A DNA stretch of 64,000 nt from assembly GCA_965204835.1 (NCBI GenBank), contig OZ242017.1:434001-498000 (forward strand), read 5' to 3'. A program made the translations under genes and the position numbers. Source of the DNA: VXMT01 sp965204835. GTDB taxonomy: Bacteria > Chloroflexota > Dehalococcoidia > UBA2979. Below are positions 20,122 through 28,642 of the stretch, in pieces (within the stretch, counting starts at the first letter, position 1; every line of letters starts with the position of its first letter). The notes beneath the pieces were generated by a model. It saw nothing but the letters and a program-made list of their open reading frames with translations. It searched no databases and had not been told where the DNA came from.

Positions 20122-22593
20122 TCAGGCCGGTTCGTCGCCGTGGCGCCGGTGGATGCCCTCGATCGCCTCGTCGAGCTCGTCCCAGGTGCGCTGCACCATC
20201 GAGCGCAGCCGCATGTTGCGGTAAGCGCCCCAGACCGTCATCGCGGGCGGCACGAGCAGCACCGAGACGATCAGCGAGTACGCGATCGTGATCGCCGCCG
20301 TGATCCCGAACTGCTGCGTGGCGGCGAGTGGTGACGCCGCCAGCACACCGATGCCGAGCGCGGTCGTCATCGCGGAGCCGAGCAGCGCCGAACCGGTGGC
20401 GGCGAGCGTCCGGACGGCTGCCTGCTCGGGGTCGCGGACGCGCGTGAACTCCTCGCGGTAGCGATGGATCATGTGGATCGTGTAGTCGACCCCGATGCCG
20501 ATCGAGAGCGCCGTGATGATCGACGTCACGATCGTGTAGGGGATGCCCAGCAGCGCCATCGTGCCCAGCACGGAGACGAGGACGAGCGCGGTCGGCGCCA
20601 CGGCGATGAAGGCCAGCGCGGGCTGGCGCACGGTCAGCCAGAAGAAGACCGCGAGCACCCCCAGGGCCACGGCGATCGTCGTGCTGATCGAGTCCGTCTG
20701 GCGGTCCCGGATCGCATCCGTCACCGCGAACGAGATGATGGTCTCCGAGGTGGCCGTGAGGGCTGAGTCGTCGCCCTGCCACAGGCCCTCGATGTCGTCC
20801 TGCAGGCTCCTCGACGCCCCCGGGTCGCCCGTGAAGGCGGGGAACTGGATCAGGATCGCGTCGACGCCGTCCGGGTTGTTGACGAGGCTGCGAGCGAGCG
20901 CGGGGTCCTTCGCCCCAAGCCGGTCGAGGAACGCCTGCATGCGCCCGGGGTCGAGTTCGAGGCCCGTCGACGCCTCCCGGAGCAGCGCCGCGAGTTCCGG
21001 GTCGTACCTGTCGCCGGGCTCCCCGCTGTCGTGCGTCCAGTCGCGGATCAGCAGCTCGTACGAGGTCTGGATCGGGCCTGCCGCCGCGGGCGGGCGGTTC
21101 TCTCCGTCCTCGAAGGCCCTGCGGAGGTCTCGCAGGTTGAGCAGCGTGCGCGTCTCCGTGGCTTCCGCCCGCAGCAGCACGCTCGCCAGCTCCGTCGAGC
21201 CGCCGACGGCCGCGTCGAGGGTGTCGAGGTCCGTGAGCACGCTCCCGCCGCGGGGCAGGAGGTCGCGGATGCTGTACTCCGACTCCAGGTTCGTCGCCGC
21301 GAATCCCAGCCCCACCGTCACCGCGACCACCACGACGATGTAGGGCGCGGGCCTCTGGGTGAGTCGCCTCCCCAGCAGGTTCGCCAGCCGCTCGACGCCG
21401 GGCAGCGCGTTCGTGATCAGGCGCGGCGGCGGCAACGTGCCGCGCGCCTCGCGCCGCCGGTCGATGATGGTCCGGCCGGCGGGGATCAACGTGAGCATCA
21501 CGATCAGGCTCAGGCCCACGCCCAGTCCCGCGATGACGCCGAAGTCGCCGACGATCTCGAGCGGTGAGAACAGGCTGACCAGCAGGCTCACGATCGTCGT
21601 CACAGCCGCCAGCACGAGCGGGACGGTGACGTTCCGCAGCCCGGTCCGCACCGCGCCCAGCACGGGCTGACCCTCGGCCCGCTGCTCGCGGTAGTGGGCG
21701 ACCGTCTGGATCGCGTAGTCCACGGTGAGGCCGATCATGATGATCGGCACCATCGCGGTGAGCGCGTTCGGCGGACCGGTCAGGCCCAGCCCGTTCGGCC
21801 CCACCCAGCCCTCCGCGCCGATGATCCAGATCAGCGCGACCACCAGCCCCGCGAACGCGAGCAGCAGGTCGGAGAAGGAGCGCGTGAAGAGCAGGAGCAG
21901 CGCCAGGATCAGCAGCAGCGCCAGCCCGATCAGCGGCGCCATGGCCGTCTCCGTGGCCCGGTGGAACTCGTCCTCGATCACCGCGAACGAGACGCTGCTC
22001 ACGCGCAGCGGACCCTCGTTCCCGGCGGCCATCTCGTCGATCGCCCGCTCCGCGTCCGCGACGCGCTCGTCGGACGTGTCGATCAGCCGGATGCCGGCGG
22101 TCGCGATGGGCGTGCCGTCGGCGTCGGTCCCGGTCATCGCCGCGAGCAACTCGCCGATCCCCGGTGCGCCACGGGCCGCGTCGATCTGCGCCTGCGTGAC
22201 GGACTCGAAGCCGTCCACCTGCAACACGGCCTGGAGGAGCGATGCGGGCGAGATGACGGGGTTGTCGGGCACGAGGAGCGCGCCGACTTGCGGGGCGCGC
22301 ACGACCTCGTCGAGCAGCGAGGCCACCTGGGCGAGCCCGTCCGGCGTCAGCGCATCGCCCCGGAACAGGAGCGTGACCACCCGCACGTCGCCCGACTCCC
22401 CGAACAGCGCATCGATCTCCACGAGCGCCCGGGCGACCGCGCTGTCGCGGGGAAGTGTCGCCTCGGTGTCCGGCGGGGGCGCACGCCGCGAGCCGCCTGC
22501 CGCGAGCAGGACGGTGACGACGAGCAGCACGGCGAGCGTCACCCACGGCCGGGCCGTGACCAGGCGGCTCCACCGGCCCAGCGCGTCGTTCAT
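20122..22593 (-). CDS. MMPL/RND family exporter
   Basis: An 823-residue inner-membrane transporter of the RND superfamily, driven by the proton gradient. It has the duplicated layout: helix 1 (residues 15-32), a large extracytoplasmic loop (about 33-205), five helices, then a second copy with a loop around residues 430-620 and five more helices. The TVDYAIQTVAHYREQ and GVDYTIHMIHRYREE segments mark the start of helix 4 in each half, as in MMPL and hopanoid or lipid exporters. The substrate is probably a lipid or hydrophobic compound. A 17-base palindrome lies 46 bases upstream, suggesting a TetR-type regulator not found in the window. Confidence 0.9.
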   Translation of the reverse strand: MNDALGRWSRLVTARPWVTLAVLLVVTVLLAAGGSRRAPPPDTEATLPRDSAVARALVEIDALFGESGDVRVVTLLFRGDALTPDGLAQVASLLDEVVRAPQVGALLVPDNPVISPASLLQAVLQVDGFESVTQAQIDAARGAPGIGELLAAMTGTDADGTPIATAGIRLIDTSDERVADAERAIDEMAAGNEGPLRVSSVSFAVIEDEFHRATETAMAPLIGLALLLILALLLLFTRSFSDLLLAFAGLVVALIWIIGAEGWVGPNGLGLTGPPNALTAMVPIIMIGLTVDYAIQTVAHYREQRAEGQPVLGAVRTGLRNVTVPLVLAAVTTIVSLLVSLFSPLEIVGDFGVIAGLGVGLSLIVMLTLIPAGRTIIDRRREARGTLPPPRLITNALPGVERLANLLGRRLTQRPAPYIVVVVAVTVGLGFAATNLESEYSIRDLLPRGGSVLTDLDTLDAAVGGSTELASVLLRAEATETRTLLNLRDLRRAFEDGENRPPAAAGPIQTSYELLIRDWTHDSGEPGDRYDPELAALLREASTGLELDPGRMQAFLDRLGAKDPALARSLVNNPDGVDAILIQFPAFTGDPGASRSLQDDIEGLWQGDDSALTATSETIISFAVTDAIRDRQTDSISTTIAVALGVLAVFFWLTVRQPALAFIAVAPTALVLVSVLGTMALLGIPYTIVTSIITALSIGIGVDYTIHMIHRYREEFTRVRDPEQAAVRTLAATGSALLGSAMTTALGIGVLAASPLAATQQFGITAAITIAYSLIVSVLLVPPAMTVWGAYRNMRLRSMVQRTWDELDEAIEGIHRRHGDEPA

Positions 22594-22638
22594 GGCGGCC
22601 CCTGTATATGCGCAATGACACGGTTACGAGTAGCAATG

Positions 22639-22655
22639 GACTGTGTATCACAGTC
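22639..22655. promoter_or_regulatory. Perfect 17-base palindrome upstream of the MMPL gene, candidate operator
   Basis: GACTGTG-TAT-CACAGTC is a perfect 7-3-7 inverted repeat 46 bases upstream of the MMPL start. MMPL exporters are commonly controlled by TetR-family repressors that bind such sites; the regulator is inferred. Confidence 0.5.
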
Positions 22656-22739
22656 GGGGCTCAGCGTGGTGCGCGTTGACGTACCCCGTCGTCGCGGCGC
22701 CGGTGCGGTTCACCGTGCGTGGTAGCCCGGGATGGGACG

Positions 22740-23870
22740 CTACTGCGAGAGCGCGTGCGAGCGCTGGATCTCCTCGTCGGTCATGCACTGCCACCGCTCG
22801 AGACCGTCCCTCGCGACCTCCGCCAGCTCGTCCCGATCCGCGGGAAGTTCGTACGAGTGGGGGTCCAGCAGCAGGGTGTAGTGCGGGTGTTCGCGTGCGA
22901 ACTCCTCGATGCACGCCCGGGTGTCGGGAGTCATCGGGCCGATCGTCGCCTCACTGATGCTCACGTAGGCCCGGACATAGGCCTCGTCCGACATGCAGCC
23001 CGACACCGCGTCCGAGACGTCGAACGCCTCGCGGACCGTGCCGGCGAGGAGTGACGCGTACTCTCCACCCGTCAGCGCCTCGCGGATGCACGCGACGTCG
23101 GCGTCGGGAATCGCGCCGACCAGGTCGCGCTCGGCGCTGGTGTGGGTGTCGACCACGTCCTGGGCGTTCAACAGGTGCGCAATCTGCTCGTCGGCGGTCT
23201 GGCAGCTGTAGAGCTCGACGATGTAGGGGTGCGCCGCGGAGCCAGCGGTCGCCGCCGAGCTGGGCGGCAGACCCAGCGCCAGCAGGACCGCGTCGGGGTA
23301 CTCCAGGCCGACCTGGACCATGCACTCGCGCGTGTCGCGGCCCCACCCCCCGGCGGCCGCGTCGAGGTAGGCGACGCCGAAGCGCACGATGCTCCCGATC
23401 TCGAGGCACCCGAACAGCGGAGCCGCCTGCGCGGGGTCGCTGCCGGCCGCGAGTATCGGTATGCCCTGCATCGCCGCGTAGACGAAGTCCCCGAACGCCT
23501 CCTTGATGCACGCGCGCTCCCCCTCGGAGAGCCGGTCCAGCAGGTCCTTCCCGGTCGTCTGTGGGGTGAGCACGAAGTCCGCGAGGGTCGGCGCCGAGGC
23601 CGGCTCGGGCGTCGGCGTGGTGGTCACGGCAGCCGTGGCGGTAGCCGTCGCCGTGGGGGTCGTCGTTGCGGTCGGCGTGGGTGTGGGCGTCGGGGTTGGT
23701 GTCGAGGGGGCCGGCGTGGCGGCCGTGGGCGCCTGCGTGGCGGTCGGCGTCGGCTCTGGCTCGTCGTCGTCCGATGTGCATGCCAGGGCGAGCGCGCCGA
23801 AGGCGAGCGCAGCGACGACCACGCTCAACCGGCTCACCCGCACCCCGAACGTGATCACCGCTGCCAGCAT
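22740..23870 (-). CDS. Secreted lipoprotein with two cysteine-rich repeats
   Basis: A 376-residue lipoprotein. The start at 23870 follows GAGGGGCGTGAC. The signal peptide ends at the lipobox LALAC (Cys31), followed by Asp/Glu and a long Thr/Pro-rich linker (about 38-95). The mature domain has two homologous units, about 120-245 and about 250-370. Each carries cysteines in the order xCIxEA, GCxxxE, TRxCxxx(8-10)Y, and a C-terminal YSCQTADEQ or WQCMTDEEI. Four cysteines per unit suggest two disulfides each. No known family is recognised. Linker and cell-surface location resemble the lipoprotein at 8799. Confidence 0.7.
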   Translation of the reverse strand: MLAAVITFGVRVSRLSVVVAALAFGALALACTSDDDEPEPTPTATQAPTAATPAPSTPTPTPTPTPTATTTPTATATATAAVTTTPTPEPASAPTLADFVLTPQTTGKDLLDRLSEGERACIKEAFGDFVYAAMQGIPILAAGSDPAQAAPLFGCLEIGSIVRFGVAYLDAAAGGWGRDTRECMVQVGLEYPDAVLLALGLPPSSAATAGSAAHPYIVELYSCQTADEQIAHLLNAQDVVDTHTSAERDLVGAIPDADVACIREALTGGEYASLLAGTVREAFDVSDAVSGCMSDEAYVRAYVSISEATIGPMTPDTRACIEEFAREHPHYTLLLDPHSYELPADRDELAEVARDGLERWQCMTDEEIQRSHALSQ

Positions 23871-23904
23871 GTCACGCCCCTCGAAGCAGGTACCGGGTGG
23901 TGGA

Positions 23905-23931
23905 TTGGGTCTCAGGGTCGTGCAGTATACT
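23905..23931 (+). promoter_or_regulatory. Candidate promoter for the tRNA-Leu/tRNA-Arg cluster
   Basis: TATACT at 23926-23931 is a good -10 box; TTGGGT at 23905-23910 is a weak -35 with a 15-base spacer. tRNA-Leu starts 55 bases downstream. Confidence 0.4.
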
Positions 23932-23985
23932 AGCGGGACGTGGAACGCAGCCGCTTTCCGGCGGCAGGGCAGGGCCACGTACCGT

Positions 23986-24072
23986 GCCGAAGTGGCGGAA
24001 CGGCAGACGCGCTGCGTTCAGGGCGCAGTGGGGTTTAACCCCGTGTGAGTTCAAATCTCACCTTCGGCACCA
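23986..24072 (+). tRNA. tRNA-Leu(CAG)
   Basis: Class II tRNA: acceptor GCCGAAG/CTTCGGC, anticodon stem CTGCG/CGCAG with loop TTCAGGG, a long variable arm (TGGGGTTTAACCCCGT) and T arm TGAG-TTCAAAT-CTCA. The anticodon CAG reads CUG. CCA is encoded. Confidence 0.95.
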
Positions 24073-24087
24073 GCCAGTTCCACTCGC

Positions 24088-24163
24088 GCGCCTGTAGCTC
24101 AGGGGATAGAGCGCAGCCCTGCGGAGGCTGAGGTCAGAGGTTCAAATCCTCTCAGGCGCGCCA
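24088..24163 (+). tRNA. tRNA-Arg(GCG)
   Basis: Acceptor GCGCCTG/CAGGCGC, D stem GCTC/GAGC, anticodon stem CAGCC/GGCTG with loop CTGCGGA, T arm AGAGG-TTCAAAT-CCTCT, CCA encoded. The anticodon is GCG, which reads CGC and CGU directly. Most bacteria instead use ACG edited to inosine, so this is unusual (see findings). It lies 15 bases after tRNA-Leu, in the same transcript. Confidence 0.9.
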
Positions 24164-24253
24164 TACCGCACCCCACTCCATCCGTCGCGACCACCCCGGG
24201 CGAATGACGCGCATCGCGTGCCTGCCTATCGGCGCGCCCTCGGCGCTTGCAAA

Positions 24254-24528
24254 GCCTGATCGGAAGGAGCATGATCAGGATGCAGACACGGGGAATGGAG
24301 GCTGATCGTGCAGTCGATCAGGATGTTCCTCGGGAGCGCGCAGCGCGCCTGAACCGGGAGGAGCGGACCCTTGGACAGAGCAGGCCAGGGCTAGCCGGGC
24401 GTCACCCTCCAGCGGTGACAGGCGGCGAAGGCCGCCAACCACCGCAGCCAGCCGGAGTTGACGCGGAGACGGCGTCCGGCGAATCCAGGCAAACAACCCG
24501 TATCGGGCCCCGTGACACGGGGCCCGAT
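24254..24528 (+). ncRNA. Hairpin-rich non-coding segment, possible structured RNA
   Basis: The 534 bases between tRNA-Arg and the permease gene (24164-24697) hold no convincing gene. Within them is a run of potential stems: CCTGATC/GATCAGG (24255/24273), CTGATCG/CGATCAG (24302/24315), GCGCGC/GCGCGC (24336/24343), GTCACC/GGTGAC (24401/24414), GGCGGC-GAAG-GCCGCC (24421/24431), GACGC/GCGTC (24460/24472), and a final perfect 13-base arm pair ATCGGGCCCCGTG/CACGGGGCCCGAT (24502-24528). This could be a small RNA ending in a terminator, or a leader of the ABC permease operon. I do not recognise RNase P, tmRNA, SRP or a known riboswitch in it. Confidence 0.3.
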
Positions 24529-24697
24529 GTGCGTCCGCCGGCAGTCGCCTCCGCGCCCGGCCCGCCCCGACCGATCGTTTCCACGGCCGGTGCATCCCTC
24601 GCCGCGGCCCATCGCGCCAGCTTCCCATTGGGCATACAATGCCGGTCTACTCGACCCGTCGGACCGTGGGGGCTGCGGCCGCCGAGGAGTGCGCCTC

Positions 24698-25648
24698 TTG
24701 ACCGAGTACATCATCCGCAGGCTGCTGTCGGCGATCCCTTCCCTGGTGCTCGTCTCCGTCATCATCTTCTCGCTGGTCCGGCTCGTCCCCGGCGACGTGG
24801 TGATGGCGCGGCTCGCCGAGGGCGGGTACGCGGACGAGGAGCAGCTCGCCGCCATGCGCGCGGACCTGGGCATCGACCGCCCGTTCGTCACGCAGTACAT
24901 CGACTGGGCCAGCAGCGCCATCCGCGGTGACTTCGGTGAGTCGTTGTGGGACAGCAAGCCGGTGCTGCCGACCATCGCGCAGCGGATGCGGGTCTCGATC
25001 CAGATCGCCATCATGGCCATCGTGATTTCGATTGGTATCGCCATCCCAATGGGGGTGATATCAGCGGTCAAACAGGACACCGTCCCCGACTATGCGGCGA
25101 GGCTCTTCGCGATCATCGGGCTCTCTATGCCCGACTTCTGGCTCGCGACCATGCTGCTACTGGCGCTCACGTTATGGATCGGCTGGTTACCCGAGTTCGG
25201 CTACTTCCCGCTCTGGGAGGATCCGAGCCGCAACCTGCAGGCGCTGATCTTCCCGGCCCTCATCGTCGGCTACCGCCTCTCGGCCACGGCCTCGCGCATG
25301 ACGCGCTCCTCCATGCTGGAGGTGCTGCGCGAGGACTACGTGCGCACGGCGCGTTCCAAGGGGCTCCAGGAGCGCTCGATCATCGTCCGGCACGCGCTCA
25401 AGAACGCGCTCATCCCCGTCATCACCATCTTCGGTGGCCTCCTGAGCTTCATGCTCGGTGGCCTGGTGGTGATCGAGACCATCTTCGCGCTGCCCGGGAT
25501 GGGGCGGCTCGCGCTCAACGCGGTGCTGCTGCGCGACTACCCGGTCCTACAGGGCACGGTCATGGTCATGGCGATCATCTTCGTGACCGCCAACCTGATC
25601 GTCGACCTCTCGTACGCGGTCATCGACCCACGGATCCGCTACCAGTAG
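24698..25648 (+). CDS. Dipeptide/oligopeptide-type ABC transporter permease (DppB family)
   Basis: A 316-residue inner-membrane permease with six helices. The start is taken as TTG at 24698 because GAGGAG at 24684-24689 lies 8 bases upstream; a GTG at 24689 would overlap that site. The family opening TEYIIRRLLSAIPSLVLVSV and the EAA loop that contacts the ATPase (EDYVRTARSKGLQERSIIVRHALKNALIPV, about 200-230) are clear. It forms an operon with the DppC-type gene 28 bases later. No ATPase or binding protein is in this operon, though two matching binding proteins lie at 28643 and 34738. Confidence 0.9.
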   Translation: MTEYIIRRLLSAIPSLVLVSVIIFSLVRLVPGDVVMARLAEGGYADEEQLAAMRADLGIDRPFVTQYIDWASSAIRGDFGESLWDSKPVLPTIAQRMRVSIQIAIMAIVISIGIAIPMGVISAVKQDTVPDYAARLFAIIGLSMPDFWLATMLLLALTLWIGWLPEFGYFPLWEDPSRNLQALIFPALIVGYRLSATASRMTRSSMLEVLREDYVRTARSKGLQERSIIVRHALKNALIPVITIFGGLLSFMLGGLVVIETIFALPGMGRLALNAVLLRDYPVLQGTVMVMAIIFVTANLIVDLSYAVIDPRIRYQ

Positions 25649-25676
25649 CGCGCCTGGGACAGACGGAGCGTAGTCC

Positions 25677-26573
25677 ATGAGCTCACTCGCAGATTCCGTG
25701 ATCGTCACCAGTTCGAACGTGCGCGGCCAGCGGCACTGGCTGCTGGACGCCTCGATCCGCGTGCTCAAGAAGCCCGTCGGGCTGGCTTCCGCCCTCGTCA
25801 TCGGCGTGCTCGTGGCCGCCGCCCTGCTGGCGCCGTACGTGGCGCCGTTCGACCCGATCGCCATCTCCATCGAGACGTTCCAGGCGCCGAACACCACCTA
25901 CTTCTTCGGCACGGACGACCTCGGACGCGACATGTTCAGCAGGATCCTGCACGGCTCCCGCATCTCGCTCTACGTCGGCTTCCTCGCCGTGTGCCTGGGC
26001 TCGCTGGGTGGGGCGCTGGTCGGCCTCGTGAGCGGGTTCGCCGGCGGCTGGATCGACATGGTCATCCAGCGCGTCGTCGACGCCGTGCTGGCCTTCCCCG
26101 GCATCGTGCTCGCCATGTCCCTCGTGGCGGTGCTGGGCACGAGCACCACGAACGCGCTGCTCGCGATCGCGATCGTGATCATCCCGTTCCAGTCGCGCGT
26201 CGTGCGCGGCGCCGTGCTGTCGGTCAAGCAGAACGTCTACATCGAGGCCGCCCAGACCATCGGGGCGACGCCCCAGCGCATCATGTTCCGGCACGTGCTG
26301 CCGAACGTGGTCGCGCCCATCCTGATCCTGATCAGCGCGTCGCTCGGGAACGCGATCCTGATCGAGGCGGGCCTGAGCTTCCTCGGACTCTCGACGCAGC
26401 CGCCGGAGCCGTCGTGGGGCCTGATGCTGTCCGGCACGGGCCGTCGCTACATGGAGGAGGCGCCGTGGCTGGCGATCTTCCCCGGCCTGGCGATCGCGAT
26501 CACGGTGCTGGCGTTCAACCTGCTGGGCGACGTGATCCGCGACGTGCTGGACCCGCGGCTGCGAGGCACCTAG
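25677..26573 (+). CDS. Dipeptide/oligopeptide-type ABC transporter permease (DppC family)
   Basis: A 298-residue permease, partner of the DppB-type protein. The N-terminal cytoplasmic tail is followed by helix 1 (about 38-60), the extracellular region with FGTDDLGRDMFSRILHGSRISL, which is a strong DppC family signature, and the EAA loop EAAQTIGATPQRIMFRHVLPNVVAPI. It ends in DVLDPRLRGT, typical of the family. It carries peptides, nickel or similar solutes; the actual ligand depends on the unlinked binding protein. Confidence 0.9.
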   Translation: MSSLADSVIVTSSNVRGQRHWLLDASIRVLKKPVGLASALVIGVLVAAALLAPYVAPFDPIAISIETFQAPNTTYFFGTDDLGRDMFSRILHGSRISLYVGFLAVCLGSLGGALVGLVSGFAGGWIDMVIQRVVDAVLAFPGIVLAMSLVAVLGTSTTNALLAIAIVIIPFQSRVVRGAVLSVKQNVYIEAAQTIGATPQRIMFRHVLPNVVAPILILISASLGNAILIEAGLSFLGLSTQPPEPSWGLMLSGTGRRYMEEAPWLAIFPGLAIAITVLAFNLLGDVIRDVLDPRLRGT

Positions 26574-26816
26574 CTAGAGCCGGTCCTCCAACCTGGGGAA
26601 CGCGCGGATCGCTGCGCTGATCGCATCGGCCTCCGGCAGGCCGTCGAGGTCGAGGCCCGTGCTGACCGCCAGCAGTTCCACGCCCACCGGCTCGCCTGCC
26701 TCGTCGTAGTCGACGACGCGACGCCAGTCCCCGGCGTTGCGCGACCGCAACTGCCCGTCGGGCTCCCGGAGCGAGACGTAGATGGCGTCGGCCTCGGGGT
26801 CGTAGCGGACTTGCAT
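26574..26816 (-). CDS. DUF2283 domain protein
   Basis: An 80-residue protein. The family pattern is MQVRYDPEADAIYVSLRE, then a short strand pair and EPVGVELLAVS. Such proteins are often paired with DUF4258 genes in toxin-antitoxin-like loci, but no DUF4258 gene is present here. It lies 23 bases downstream of the HigA-type gene on the same strand and its stop abuts that of the permease gene. Confidence 0.75.
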   Translation of the reverse strand: MQVRYDPEADAIYVSLREPDGQLRSRNAGDWRRVVDYDEAGEPVGVELLAVSTGLDLDGLPEADAISAAIRAFPRLEDRL

Positions 26817-26839
26817 GGTGCGTCGCGGCTTGCCGCTGG

Positions 26840-27121
26840 CTACGCGGGCGCGAAGCGCTCGACGGTGAGCGTGGCTGCGCGGTCGCGTGCCTGCCAGAGG
26901 TCGTACGCCATCTGCATCCCGAGCCACGTCTCCGGCGACGACCCGAACCCCTTCGAGAGCCGAATGGCCATCTCGACCGAGATGCCGGCGTGCCCGTTGA
27001 CCACGTCGGAGAGCGCCTGGCGCGTCACGCCCAGCCCCTCGGCGGCCCGTGTCACGGTCAGTTCGAGGGGCTCGAGACACTCGGCGCGGACGATCTCGCC
27101 CGGGTGTGGTGGATCCTGCAT
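26840..27121 (-). CDS. higA: HigA-type antitoxin (XRE-family HTH), orphan
   Basis: A 93-residue protein. It begins with the HigA signature PPHPGEIVRAECLEPLEL and carries a helix-turn-helix (about 22-58: TRAAEGLGVTRQALSDVVNGHAGIS), followed by SVEMAIRLSKGFGSSPETWLGMQ. HigA represses its operon and neutralises the HigB mRNA interferase. HigB normally lies just upstream, but only 83 bases separate this start from the MFS gene, so no toxin fits. GGGAGG precedes the ATG. Confidence 0.85.
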   Translation of the reverse strand: MQDPPHPGEIVRAECLEPLELTVTRAAEGLGVTRQALSDVVNGHAGISVEMAIRLSKGFGSSPETWLGMQMAYDLWQARDRAATLTVERFAPA

Positions 27122-27204
27122 CGCCACGATGGCGCCTCCCAGACCAGTCTCAGCAGCCGCGAGGCGAGTGTCCAACGACGATCGGAACGGCGTCGCCCGG
27201 CCGC

Positions 27205-28500
27205 TCACCTCGCCTGCGCCGGCGTGCGCGCGAACACCACCGCCACCGCGCCGATCACCAGCGAGAGGATCGTGGCGAGGAACGCCGCCTCGTACGTCCC
27301 GGTCGAGTCCACCGACCAGCCGACGACCGGCGGCAGCCCGCCATTCACGATGCGCAGGATGAGCTGCTGCGCCCCGAAGATCGTCGCGTACGCCAGCAGG
27401 CCGAACGTGTCGGCCACCACCAGCGGCATCAACGCCCCCACCGCGCCGAAGCCGATGCCGTAGACCGCGACGAACGGCCAGAGCAGCCACACCTCGGAGG
27501 GGCTCCGCAGCAGCAACAGGATCACGATGCCGAAGATCTGCAGCACGCAGATTGCCGCGAACCCGTAGCGCGACGGGAAGCGCTCCGAGGCGAACCCGAA
27601 GATCAGCTTGCCGAGGAACCCGAACGCGCCCAGCAGGCCCAGCGCCCCACCGGCCGTCGCCGTGCTGATCCCCACGATCTCGAGGTGCTTCCCGAGCTGG
27701 TTCAGCACCGCGAAGATCGAGGCGAAGGTGGCGACGAAGGCGAGCGTGAGCAGCCAGAACGCGGGCATGCGCAGGCTCTCCTGCCACGTCACGCCCTGGC
27801 TCCCACTCGGCGGCGGCGTCGCTCCGTCGTCGGAGCGGGAGCGCGTCGCCACGAGGAGCGCCTGCGCGGTCTGCGCCTCGCGGTCACGGCCGACGCGTCG
27901 CGCCTCCGCGATCACGTCCTCGGGCTTGTCGCGCACCCACAGCCAGATCAGCAGCGAGTTGATGACGATGATCGCGAGGCCGAAGACGAAGACCGTGGTG
28001 CGCCACCCGAAGGCGTCGATGAAGATCGCGGACATCGGCGCCATGATCACGCCGCCCGCGTTGTTTCCGGCCAGCGCGATGCCCATCATTCGCCCGCGGT
28101 CCGTGTCGAACCACAGGCCGACGAGCTTGCCCGTGCCGAGGAACGCGGCGGACTGGCCGGTGATCAGCAGCCCCTGGGCGACCCAGAGGTGCCAGATCTC
28201 CGTCATGAACGCCTCGAGGAGGAACGTCCCGCCGATCAGCGGGACGCCGAGCAGCATCGCCAGCCGCGCGCCGCGCTCGTCGATGAAGCGGCCGAGCAGC
28301 GGGCTGGTGAAGGCGAGCGGGAGCCCGATCAGGAACGAGCCATTGATGGCGGTGAGGGACCAGCCGAGCGTCGCATCGTCCTGCCAGGCGGTGATGAAGA
28401 GGCTGAACGAGTAGAAGCTCACGCCGGTCACGGCGATCTCGGCGATGAACAGCGCCGCGATCACGTAGTAGCCGAAGTAGACGCGTCTCAGCCGCCCCAT
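27205..28500 (-). CDS. MFS transporter, monocarboxylate/oxalate-like
   Basis: A 431-residue, 12-helix transporter. It opens with RVYFGYYVIAALFIAEIAVTGVSFYSFSLF and has a basic central loop (about 195-235). The overall plan, GRFIDERGAR loop motif and the C-terminal VDSTGTYEAAFL resemble the same MFS branch as the gene at 7181. Substrate unknown, probably an organic anion. The HigA-type gene follows on the same strand. Confidence 0.85.
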   Translation of the reverse strand: MGRLRRVYFGYYVIAALFIAEIAVTGVSFYSFSLFITAWQDDATLGWSLTAINGSFLIGLPLAFTSPLLGRFIDERGARLAMLLGVPLIGGTFLLEAFMTEIWHLWVAQGLLITGQSAAFLGTGKLVGLWFDTDRGRMMGIALAGNNAGGVIMAPMSAIFIDAFGWRTTVFVFGLAIIVINSLLIWLWVRDKPEDVIAEARRVGRDREAQTAQALLVATRSRSDDGATPPPSGSQGVTWQESLRMPAFWLLTLAFVATFASIFAVLNQLGKHLEIVGISTATAGGALGLLGAFGFLGKLIFGFASERFPSRYGFAAICVLQIFGIVILLLLRSPSEVWLLWPFVAVYGIGFGAVGALMPLVVADTFGLLAYATIFGAQQLILRIVNGGLPPVVGWSVDSTGTYEAAFLATILSLVIGAVAVVFARTPAQAR

Positions 28501-28583
28501 CGCACTCGCTTCCCGGTCAGCGGGACTCGCTCAGCGGGAGCCGGGAGCCCTTGGGGACCCCGCTACCCGCACGGACACAAGCA

Positions 28584-28609
28584 GGGAGCCGGCCAGTTGG
28601 CCGGCTCCC
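28584..28609. terminator. Hairpin terminator of the first Tat-lipoprotein binding protein gene
   Basis: GGGAGCCGGCCA and TGGCCGGCTCCC pair perfectly over 12 bases around GT. It lies 34 bases after the stop of the gene at 28643, read on the minus strand, with a weakly T-rich tail (CTGCTTGTG). Confidence 0.6.
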
Positions 28610-28642
28610 GTTGTGGTCTCCGGTCCCCCGAAGGGGTTCCGA

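Noticed and set aside
19814..22651. Long frame overlapping the MMPL gene in another phase
   Set aside because: Arg/Gly/Ala-rich shadow without hydrophobic segments; the other phase has the full exporter with 12 helices.
24247..24697. Protein gene between tRNA-Arg and the permease
   Set aside because: Open frames exist but have biased, motif-free translations and no ribosome site; the segment is instead full of potential hairpins.
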